From Acanthochlamys bracteata (taxonomy: Eukaryota; Streptophyta; Magnoliopsida; Pandanales; Velloziaceae): DNA of 64,000 bases. The position numbers were made by a program, and so were the translations under genes. Every line of letters begins with the position of its first letter. Position 1 is the first letter of the stretch. Positions 48,771-58,996 of the stretch are shown here, piece by piece. The DNA is taken from the NCBI GenBank assembly GCA_019914995.1, contig CM034132.1, positions 3,846,501 through 3,910,500 of the forward strand, given 5' to 3'. The notes under the pieces are model-generated. The model made no database searches. It was not told where the DNA came from and was given only the letters and a program-made list of their open reading frames with translations.

Positions 48771-50387
48771 ATAAGATGGGCCGCGCGACCCGGTTGTTAC
48801 GTTTGGTCCCAGCTTACACCTCTTTTAAATGTGTACGCCTGATTTTCTGCCAGTCAAGCTTCCATTATAATATTGAACTTAATTTGTTTTCGTCAGTTGT
48901 TGACCCGTATGTGTTGGTAAAGAAGACGTAAAGTTGAACGGTAACCATGTTCGTTTAAAGAGTATTATTTCTAAAATAAACTGTTTTAAAAAATGAAAAA
49001 TGCAAAAGTAGATAAAATTGAAATGGAAGTGCACAATCAAACGGATATTAAAGTAGTTGATCCTTAACGAATTTATTGGAGAGTTCCTACGTGTAACGAT
49101 TGTCAAATGCGTCTTTTAGACTTTTTACGATAGTAAACAAAAGTGGAAAGTGAAGTAATCGACTTCTAATAACGGTTTATAAGTAGTTGTAGACCCAATT
49201 TTCGACTAATTCAACCTATCATTTATAACCGTTGTTGTCACTGATTAATTACTTACATATATAGTGCCAAATTTTTTCTTCCAAACTTACAATCATTCGA
49301 TTTCAAAGAATTTTTAAATTAGAAATTTCTTTTCCTAGCAACTGTAGCAGGTGACATAAGAAAAAAAATCTTGCAATAAAATTTCGTTAGAAACAGTCAA
49401 TGATATATATGCTACGTGCCAACTTACATGCTAATTATGGCTGACATGATCAACACAAGCTTGATATAACTAAGTCAAAAGCTTTCCCTAGCAAGCTAGT
49501 CAGATTATTACTTTTTAAAAGGATAAGAAAAAAACAAAAAAGAAAAGATTGATATTAATAGAGGACGAAGAGTTTTATTTTTTTGACTGCAAGAATTTGA
49601 TCGATAAAATGGACTTTGTCAAGATGTTTTTAAATGTACGCGCTTAGGATGTTCGGATTGATCCGCTCATGCAATACATGTATTAAACTAACAACAACGT
49701 TTATGTATAATTTTGTTTTCTATATTCTACAGAATATGTAAAAAACTAAATGTTATAATGAAATGGATAAAAAACTAAATGTTGTTGCGATGATATATTA
49801 AAACATATTGAGAACATATTTATTTTTCCTTTATGTATAAGTAGCACTTTCTAATTATCTAAAATTATAAATCTTAGTAACTTTGGCATCCGATGATAGA
49901 GGAAAAACTATGAGGACCTTAGGCTGAGGGTTGTAATTTCATTTCAAATAAACACCTCACATTCTTAAATAAATATTTTATATTCTTTTGTTTTTTTAAA
50001 AATTTACAAAAATATAGAAATTATATGTCACAAAATTTTTATATCTAATTTAATTATTTTTTTAGATCTAAAAAGTTAAACTTATTTTTAAAAAAATTTA
50101 TAATATTTTTTATTTAAAAAAATTTTTAATTCATAGGCTCTGCTAAACGTACACTAAAATATTATTTGATAATACTTTTGGCTGTGCTTTTTCTAAATTG
50201 TAGTTTTAATTTTTTAATTTTACATTTTCAAATAAATTTTTTATAATACTTATTTAGAAATATAAAAAATATAATAAAGAAATTTATAATATAAAATTTA
50301 TTATTATTTATGTTTTAAATAAAAAAGACTTATTTTTTAAAATAAAATAAAAATATTTTTATTTAAGAAAAATTTATGTAGACCTCT
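48771..50387. other. Intergenic, 5' flank of TmpA-like gene
   Basis: AT-rich DNA with two adjacent AT-rich repeat copies (about 49970-50150 and 50165-50380) immediately before the promoter of the next gene. No gene. Confidence 0.45.
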
Positions 50388-50395
50388 ATAAATGG
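50388..50395 (+). promoter_or_regulatory. TATA box of TmpA-like gene
   Basis: TATAAATG 78 bp upstream of the start codon at 50466, followed by a pyrimidine-rich short leader (CCCGCTCAGCTCTTTCCC). The upstream side is an AT-rich repeat, so the promoter may lie partly within repeat DNA. Confidence 0.55.
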
Positions 50396-50465
50396 ATATT
50401 CCCGCTCAGCTCTTTCCCGTGCACTTCAACAAAACTCTCACAAAAACGTAAAGCCATTCGCACCA

Positions 50466-52202
50466 ATGGAGAAACCATCAGGAGTTGAAGTCGCAAGGTT
50501 TTCAAGCTGCCGTGGAGTTGCTTTCGAGATTAAAAATCTCGACGCATCCCCGTTAGCTATAACAGTTCCTCCTCTTCCTCCATCTCAGCCGCCGGCACTC
50601 TCTGATGCCACGCAAAATGGTCGATGGGTTTGGCTCCCTTGGGTCCATGCAGCTCCTCCTCGGGTTTTCCCTTATGTTTCCACCAATAATAACCCGATGA
50701 TGATTGCTAGATCTCTTAGTAGACCCAGTAGCCATTTCTGCGATTTAACTGATGATCAACATGGTGAAGGAGATGAAGAAGAACTTGTTGACGTCGAAGC
50801 CCAGAAGATCAATGGCTACGAAGAGCCTGAGCAACTTCTCCAAAAGGAAAACTCCATGACCATAAAGAGAAGTGGGTCTGTGAAAGGCCGCGATGGCAAG
50901 CCAAAGAAAGAATCGAGATTATCAATAATCTTGCTCGATCAAGGTTTGTTCACCGTTTACAAGCGCTTGTTCGCTGTATCCATAATTCTCAATGTTATCG
51001 CGCTTATCCTCGCTGCCACTAGCCATTTCCTTTACGCGAAAAACCATGCCGCTTTATTCTCTATAGGCAACATCCTCGCCCTTACGCTCTGCCGCAGCGA
51101 AGCGTTCCTCCGCATTGTGTTCTGGCTCGCTGTCAAGCTCTTCGGCCATCCTTGGATCCCGTTGTTCCTTAAGTCTAAAATTACAGCTCTTCTTCAATCT
51201 ATTGGAGGCATCCACAGCGGCTGCGGAGTCTCCTCCATCGCCTGGCTGATCTATGCACTCGTCCAGACACTCCACGACCGCGATAACACTTCTCCAGAGA
51301 TCATTGGAGTTGCTTCAGCAATCCTATCACTTCTTTGTATCTCGGCCCTGGCAGCGTTCCCACTTGTTCGACATCTGCACCATAACGTATTCGAGCGCAC
51401 ACACCGCTTCGCCGGATGGGGAGCGTTGTTGCTTCTCTGGGCTTTCGTCTTACTCACCATCGGCTACAATCCAGATACGAAATCCTACGACAATCTGAAA
51501 GGTTCAAAACTAATAAAAATACAGGATTTCTGGTTCACCACTGCTCTAACGATCCTCATCGTTCTCCCATGGCTGACGGTTAAGAGGGTTCCAGTCAAGG
51601 TTACGGCTCCATCTGGCCATGCTTCATTTATAAGATTCTCCGGCGGAGTTAAACCCGGCCTGCTAGGTAGAATAAGCAGGTCGCCGTTATCAGAATGGCA
51701 CGCTTTTGGCATTATATCAGATGGGAAAGACGAACACATCATGCTCGCCGGTGCAGTTGGAGATTTCACTAAAGGCCTTGTGTTGAACCCACCGAAACAT
51801 CTCTGGGTACGACAACTTCACTTCGCCGGACTACCTTACCTTATAAACATGTACAGCAGGGTACTGATGGTCGCGACGGGCTCAGGAATCTGTGTATTCC
51901 TCTCGTTCCTGCTGCAAAATGTCGCGGCAGACGTGTGCTGCCTCTGGGTGACTAAAGGTGTGGAGCAGAACTTCGGGATGGAAATCAAAGAGATGATGAG
52001 CGGGTACCCGAACGGAAAGGTGATAATACACGATACGGCTGTACATGGACGGCCTAACATTGCGCAAATGTCCATCGATGCCGCGAAGAATTGGAAGGCT
52101 GAGATGGTGGTGGTGACTAGCAATCCTCAGGGCAGCAGGGACGTTGTCAATGCATGCAAGGGTGCTGGTTTCCACGCTTTCGGACCCATTTGGGACTCGT
52201 AA
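50466..52202 (+). CDS. TmpA-like multi-pass membrane protein (ferric-reductase-like, single exon)
   Basis: Intronless, 578 aa, higher GC than its surroundings. Seen: a Ser/Pro-rich N-terminus, an acidic stretch (about 98-113), and five or six hydrophobic segments at about 168-188, 198-226, 240-268, 278-300, 315-333 and 356-372. Several His occur in or near them (His250, His303, 305, 306, His313), reminiscent of haem-ligating ferric-reductase transmembrane domains. The C-terminal 200 residues are soluble and resemble a ferredoxin-reductase-type domain (SEWHAFGIIS, VATGSGICVFLSFL). Plant databases often call such proteins adenylate-forming reductase-like, and fungal TmpA is a related flavoprotein. 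The adenylation domain of fungal fused forms is absent. Biochemical function is unknown. The start is supported by a TATA box 78 bp upstream. Confidence 0.75.
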   Translation: MEKPSGVEVARFSSCRGVAFEIKNLDASPLAITVPPLPPSQPPALSDATQNGRWVWLPWVHAAPPRVFPYVSTNNNPMMIARSLSRPSSHFCDLTDDQHGEGDEEELVDVEAQKINGYEEPEQLLQKENSMTIKRSGSVKGRDGKPKKESRLSIILLDQGLFTVYKRLFAVSIILNVIALILAATSHFLYAKNHAALFSIGNILALTLCRSEAFLRIVFWLAVKLFGHPWIPLFLKSKITALLQSIGGIHSGCGVSSIAWLIYALVQTLHDRDNTSPEIIGVASAILSLLCISALAAFPLVRHLHHNVFERTHRFAGWGALLLLWAFVLLTIGYNPDTKSYDNLKGSKLIKIQDFWFTTALTILIVLPWLTVKRVPVKVTAPSGHASFIRFSGGVKPGLLGRISRSPLSEWHAFGIISDGKDEHIMLAGAVGDFTKGLVLNPPKHLWVRQLHFAGLPYLINMYSRVLMVATGSGICVFLSFLLQNVAADVCCLWVTKGVEQNFGMEIKEMMSGYPNGKVIIHDTAVHGRPNIAQMSIDAAKNWKAEMVVVTSNPQGSRDVVNACKGAGFHAFGPIWDS

Positions 52203-54388
52203 TCTAAAATGTTTAGAAAAAATCATTAGGTACTTCTGAAGTACGTACACTTTCTTACATTTTTAGTTTGAGAGTTACTTGTGATATTGGATTCAGATAA
52301 CTAGTTTATAGAAGTAGTTTAAGGAGTATGTACTCCAGGTAAGTATCAACCTGATAGTTTACGAGATTGTTCAACTGTACACACGTATGCCCACAGAAAG
52401 TTCTACACTTAAAGGTCTCTTGTACTACCGTAGCGAGTTGCAAAACGACAAAATGCGTGTAGATTGTATTTGGAAATAAAGAATCGAACTTTCGTTTCCA
52501 TGGATAATAGAATCTTGGGTCCCACCGTCAATTTAACATTTTTAGATATTTTACTATTAACATCAATCAATTGAATGTTTTTAGGTACATAAAAATTATC
52601 TTCAAACTAAATTTCATACGCTTTTAATATAATTTTTGTCCCCAGTCGTGACAAAATCTACTCTGAATGCTTCTCATCTGTGCATTTTCAATTGAATGTC
52701 ATAACATATGAGACTTGGTCTATAAATAGATGTGCTGATTGTAAGCAGGATGTATATTTATAGTTAACCTATCCAAATCTATTTGCATAACAACTGTTTT
52801 TAGATAAATATTTTGGATCGTATTTACTATAAGATAAACTCATTTTTTTGAAAATAAATTTAAAAAATGAAATTAAAAACTAAAAATATTTAATAAAAAA
52901 TAAAATTTAATAATTATTTTATATTTTAAATAAGTTTTAAAATTAATTAAAAAATAAATTTTTAATAAAAGTAATTTATTTTAACTTTGCAATGTATTTT
53001 TTATTATAAATAAATTTTAAAAAATAAGTTTAAAGAGGTACGTAAACAAGCACTTTATGTAGCTATTCATATTCAGCTGATAAGTAATGTAAACTATATT
53101 ACCAGGCCAACTCGTACATCATAAGTCCAACACTTAAGGAAAAACCTTACATCATTGAGTCCGTAGTTCTAGAGAAACACTGAAGGACTGTATAGTGATT
53201 CAGGTGAACTTATAAATTCAAAACTTTTAATAGTAAATTTTGATAAGTACTCACAATGTACCTTTCGCGACTTATTTAATAATAACGTCAGTATATTTCT
53301 TTGAAAAAGCTGTTTATTGTGAGCTTTGCGGTAATGTTAAATGCTCTTTTGATCCTCTACATACCATTTTAACTATAATGTGCATGTTTTCTTAAACTTT
53401 TTTACAAAATTGGCTTAATTATTTGAAAAAATTATGACCACAAATGAAAATCCAAATATAACTTTTATTAAAATAATATTAGTAATTAAATTTGTTTAAT
53501 AAAATGTTAAAGTATAAACAATGAATTATATGAAAAGGAATATGCAAGTTGAACATATATCATATATTTGAAAGGTAGTTAAATCATTTTATTTTTTAAA
53601 ATCTTATAAATGCAAAGTAGTATCATCAGCTTATTTTAAAATAAGATACTTTATCCAAACACACTTAAAAATAATTCCTAATTTAAAACATAAATTATTT
53701 ATTGTATTTATTAAATATTTTTAGTTTTCCAGGTCATCCAAACGGCATTCATGATGAGTAGCATTGCGTCTTCGCTTGATGATTTTAACTGCTCACTGTA
53801 TTGTATTCTGAAATCCATCATCATGATCAGAACATTAAAACTCATTGCTTGTGATAGGCAGGCATCAGAAGAGCTGAACATAGATAGCTCATAGCTCTGC
53901 TAGTCCATGCATCCTTTGACGTCTCTCATTATCAAGAAGCTATTCAACATTCTAAGTATCAAACCTAAACATCTCGAATTGAGCTTTAAATAAATTCAAA
54001 AGCAATCAGTTGCAAGGTTACATATAACTAGCCACGCTCCCAACCTTGCACAGACATAAACATGCGGGCTCAAGTAATCAACCACATCTAGCTTCTCTTC
54101 TTCTGGAATGAATTATGGAGAATATCACATGCTTGTAACTTATCAGGGCCTTAGACAGACACCACTACTAATACTACAGATACTTACTTAGTCCAATGTT
54201 CAGTTGTATAACAAAAAGGGCCACAGACAGACAGCTGATTGACTTATGTCTAATCACTTACATCACAAATGTACTAATGGTACAGAGGAACCACGCCGAG
54301 ATGCTACACCGAGTAACTTCTACAAAGTTTTTGCACAAAATTGATGCATATCCACTTCCATCATCCAAACTTATCAAGGGCCGATTCC
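52203..54388. other. Intergenic between convergent genes
   Basis: Contains the 3' UTR of the TmpA-like gene, AT-rich repeats at about 52795-53055 and 53620-53740, and from about 54000 the probable 3' UTR of the PPI1-like gene on the minus strand. No other gene. Confidence 0.45.
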
Positions 54389-57192
54389 TCAAGCACTTAT
54401 TCTTCCTGAAGAATAATAGTACCCCACAGCAACAAGTACCAGCAGCATAACAATCGCTGGAGCTGCCCACAGCCAGTATGACTGCAACTTTTTCTTCTTG
54501 TGGATGATCCTCTGAAGTTGTTTGTCTTGAACCTTTGATCGATTTCTTTGCTTAACTTTGACCTTCTCCTTTATATTCTTTTCTGCGATTGGTATCGGAT
54601 TCTTATCTTCAGGTTCCTCCTGTGGTTCCATCACTGGATCGGCCTCAGCCTCTTCATCAGGTGGAGGAACCACTAAGCCAGCCTTCTTTCTGGCTTTCTT
54701 TTCCTTCACCTAAACATAAAAAGAACTATCAGAGAATACCACAAAGACAACAAAAAAAAAAAAAAGTGGAACAAGACATATAGACTGCAATACTTGCCTT
54801 CTCCTTTTTCTCAGCTTCTTTTTGTGCTCTAGCAGCAGCCTTTGCCGCTGCCTTCTCTGCTAATTTCCTCCTCCTCTCAAGGGCCTGCTTAGCCTTAGCA
54901 ATCTCTTCTTCTCTTTTCATCTCCTTCAACTTTGCAGCATCAATTTCATTAGGTTGAGATACATCCCTTCGAGAGGTCTCTACACCAGCAGAGCTGTCAT
55001 TGGCCTCTTCTAAAATTTTTCCCTTCTTTTCAACCTTAAGCTTTTTAGTATCCTCAGCTACACCCTTAGGAGGCACTGCAGCAGTTTCTGGAGTAGCTTT
55101 CTCATTCTCTTTTACATGTTTCACATTCGGCTTAGGTTGTTCTTGTTCAGATTTAGATATCACCGTTGGCTCTGATAAGATTGGCTTTTCATCAGGATTC
55201 CTAATCCGTCCATCCCTGCTAAATTCTCGTTTATCAAGTGACGAAAGCATGTTCTTCTCATAGTGATCTCTGAATGCTTTATTATTGTTCCACTCCGACA
55301 TGAACTTCTCCATCTAATTGAAACAGAAAAGTAATGCCATCTTCATTCATTGGACCAAAACCGCCAGTTTGTGTAAGAAAAATTTATATGCGGTACTAAC
55401 CTCATTATGGCAAAACTCTTCAATGGCGGCTACGTCCTTTTTTAGTGCAAGATCCTTTGCCTTGTAGATAACATTGCGATATTGGTGGTGGTGTGCATTC
55501 TACAATATAATCGCATAAAGATAAAACAAGTCATATGTAACAAGAAATCCATATAAATTTAATATATTAAAACTGATCGCAGGCGGGAATGCAAACTTTC
55601 CCTATATCTATAAAGAGAGCCATTCCACTCTAATACTCCAGTGAACTAGGATGAGAGACCTTTGCATATGTTTCTGTAAGTGTTCCATTCCAATTATTAT
55701 ACAAGGACTGCAAATGCAGCCTATATATCATAGGTGACTAAGGCTTTCAAAAGATATAATCAAACAATCACTTTTTGATTATAGATGCTTTATGGAATTG
55801 TATGGACATTAATTATGACATAAAAGGATAGCAATTGAGCAAGGAGAACACACACAGCCAGAGAGAGACTAAAATCATTACGACACTGGCTGATACGGAC
55901 AGCTTCATTAACATATGCACACACTTATGTCCATCACTATAACCTGTAATAAAAAAAGCAATAAAAAGTTAGACTAATACCGCAGCTTCTACTGACTTCC
56001 TTAGCTCATTATGCATTTCAAAGGCCTTGTCTCTCTTCTCAGTAGCAGCATTCAGTTCTGACTCCATTGAACTAATATCTTCATCAATAGCCTTGAGTTG
56101 ATCCTCCAATTGCTTTATTCTTGCCCTGACAGACTGTTTCTCCTTCCTAACTCCATCAATATCTGCACCTATTAACTGAGCAGCCAGAAATATTAAAAAT
56201 TTGGCAGAGATCAACTTAATTCAAGGCTCCAGCATATTTCTATGAGAAATAGAACAGACTTACTTTGACCTGGTCTTCAATAGCTTCCTTCTGGCCTAAA
56301 GAATCCTGGATTTTAGCCTTCATGGCAGCATTTTGAACAACTTTATCTCTAGTTCCTTCCAGCTGCTTTATTTCCTTGAGTAGTTGTTTCTCCTCAGCTA
56401 AGGTATTGCTCTCGTGTTGAATACGGTATTGCAACTGCTGTATCTGTTTTACGACATATATAAGTATATCAGAAAACATACTAGCAAAGTGTCATTGCAA
56501 TGTATGATGAGATGAGTCTTCTTACAAGGCTGTCAAGCTCTTCTACTGAAGTGCACAATGTCACGCCTTTCTCTCGACCAGTATTATTAGGATTCCGTAG
56601 CTTGCCCAAGGCATCTTGGAGAGGTTCTCGTTCCTTTTTCTTCTCATCCATGATAGCTCTAAAGTGTTTGTCCTCAGCTGTCAACGGCTTCAACTGTGCA
56701 ATCACCTCTGACCTTTCTGCCTGCAAAAACCAGAGCACGATGTCTTTCAAAAGTGAAAACCTCCATGGAGAAGACAACTACTACTCAAACAAAAGAGCTT
56801 CCAAAACATAAACTCGTCCTAAACAGACAAGTTACCCATACCCTCTTCGCCTTTAATGATGCAATAATCTGTTGGCGAGCCACGATTCTTCTCTGTTTCT
56901 CCTTATCAGTTTGATCCCTCTTCAATCTAAGCTTTGGGTCATCAGAAGGAGGAAATTTGGGGAACCAAAACATGTGTATTGCCTTTGGTGCAGGCCACTC
57001 ATCAGTAGCATTTTTTGGAAGATCAGTATTTTGATTTTCACCAGCTTTTTCTGGTTCACCCAGTCTGCGAGAATTATTAGCCATCTCCTCCTCCTTCAAT
57101 TCCTGACCCTTCTTATTCTTGGTTTGTGCTTCCGATGTACTATCCCCATCAACTCTCTCTTTCACAGGGGCTTCATTTGTATCCATAACCAT
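54389..57192 (-). CDS. PPI1: Proton pump-interactor 1-like protein, seven coding exons
   Basis: Homologue of Arabidopsis PPI1, which binds the C-terminal region of the plasma-membrane H+-ATPase and modulates its activity; it associates with the ER and plasma membrane. Coding exons (minus strand): 57192-56841, 56716-56526, 56443-56264, 56175-55981, 55499-55401, 55313-54798, 54709-54389, giving 617 aa, close to the usual 612. Seen: a Glu/Lys-rich N-terminus, the conserved MFWFPKFPPSDDPKLRLKRD-like opening, long coiled coils (LQYRIQHES, KQLEDQLKAIDEDISSMESE), a variable Lys/Glu/Ala-rich region, and a C-terminal membrane anchor (WLWAAPAIVMLLVLVAVGYYY). The intron at 54710-54797 is GC-AG. In exon 2 the second of two nearby AGs (56717-56718) is required, because the first shifts the frame. 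A 5' UTR intron of about 960 bp is likely. Confidence 0.92.
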
Positions 57193-58155
57193 GATGCCTG
57201 CAGACAATTTCGTTAGTGAAAAGCTACAAATGACCAAACAATTTTCCAATAACTGCCAGCACACCAATATCTCTTGCAAAATGTAATGTCCCTTGCATCA
57301 TTTATGACATAGAATACAAAAAATAATTCCTGTAATACAGCAATAATTGGTCCAGAGTAACTTGTCTGGCTCTCTCCTAATAATCAAACATACACCCATA
57401 TATGAAAATTTTTGACAAACAACCCTGCCACTCGCAGGGTGATATCTTTAACATTGACATGAACTAGATCCTATAATTTTATTGCCCAATTATGTTTTAA
57501 GGCTCAAAGTTTTCATAGATAGGGGAAAAGTTTCTGGCCTCTTTTCAAATAAATCACACTCATGACCAACGCAATAAAGAAATACTAATATATTGCCACA
57601 GATGTTAAAATCCTCAAGAGTACATCATAATAAAACACCATGAACTTCAAAATTCCATTATCGTCAGATGTTCCATGAATACCAATTGGGTCACAGCGTC
57701 ATAGCACAACTCAGGGTAATACAACTTCAAGCATGCAATGCAATCTAAGAAAACAAAAAATTGTAAAAGAACTGCAATCAATCAAATAAAATTCATGTTT
57801 AAATCAAACAAAGCATGACCTGCTACCCTAAACGCCAAAGGAGGGATCAAACAAGCAGAGCACTCTATTGATTCAATCACACATATAATCAACAACCACA
57901 ACATGCAATGATCAAAGGTACAAACTTACAAAGAAAAACAGATCTATTTTAAAAAAAGAAAAAAGAAAAAAACACACCACGCACTAGAGAATCTCCCGTG
58001 ATTTTGGACTAAAATTCGTTTCCATCTACTAAACCCCCATCAAAATCAACGAGATCTATCCACTAAAACACAGAAACTGCACAGATCTAAACATGCAAGC
58101 ATCAAAATCCAATCTTTATCAATAATGGTCAAAATTATATAAGAAAAGTGTCACC

Positions 58156-58330
58156 TTTTGATGGATTTATTCAGTTATTTCGCCGAAATCGGCGACGGCG
58201 ATGGATCAGAGAAGATGGTGGTGGTGGTTGGCAGAGAGAGAAGGGCAGGGACGAAAAACGAGAACTGTGTTCTATTATGGGCGAAAGAAACAAAAGCTGA
58301 AATAACTGAAACGTGGCAAGTTTGGTGGGA
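58156..58330 (-). other. Predicted non-coding 5' exon of PPI1-like gene
   Basis: On the minus strand, a compositionally distinct, GC-richer stretch ends with AAAAG|GTGACA (donor at 58155/58156). The matching acceptor is TCTGCAG at 57198-57204, six bases before the start codon. I infer a leader exon and an intron of about 958 bp. The upstream limit is approximate. Confidence 0.45.
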
Positions 58331-58996
58331 CCTGCAAACTTAAGAAGATTGATCATATAATAATATAATATTTTTCTTTCTTGTTTGTTTTTATAAAAAA
58401 AAATTCTCAATCTGGAGGTTTAAATTTTTTAAGAAACTTTCGTGAATTCTGTCATCAGAGCGAATGATTTGTAAAAAGTGCTAGACAAGGCTTTTGGATT
58501 GTACAGAAAATATTTAGAATATTAAAGATGGATTTTGCAATTTATATCTTCCTGGTTTTCTAGGTAACCTTTCATGATATCACTGTCAAACTTAAACCGT
58601 TCAAGTCCCAGAACAATTTTCTGCGTCCAGTAAGTCCGTCTTATAATTGAAATTGTAGTTAGGTAAAATTTGTTCCGTAAGTGGTTAGTTACCCTGTATA
58701 TTGTTTTGAAGAATGTCCTGATATTGCCTAGAAGCTGAAGGGAAGAATGCTGAATCAGAATGATTTCATACTGTTTTAAAGAAGTCCACTAGCTATATTT
58801 TGAAGTACCAAATAGTTTACTGAATGATCACCTCCTTGGAATACTCAATAACAATCTGAGCACAAGAAGTTTCAGTGCACAAGCTTTTTTTGAATAATCA
58901 TTTCATACAAACATATACAAGGACTGCAGAGGTATTAGAAATGGCTAAGGTAGAAGATAGCATTGGTCTTTTTTCAGGGCCATGATTCTAATGACC

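Noticed and set aside
56717..56721. First AG as acceptor for PPI1-like exon 2
   Set aside because: Using AG at 56721-56722 adds four bases and shifts the frame. The next AG at 56717-56718 restores the conserved RSEVIAQLKPL reading.
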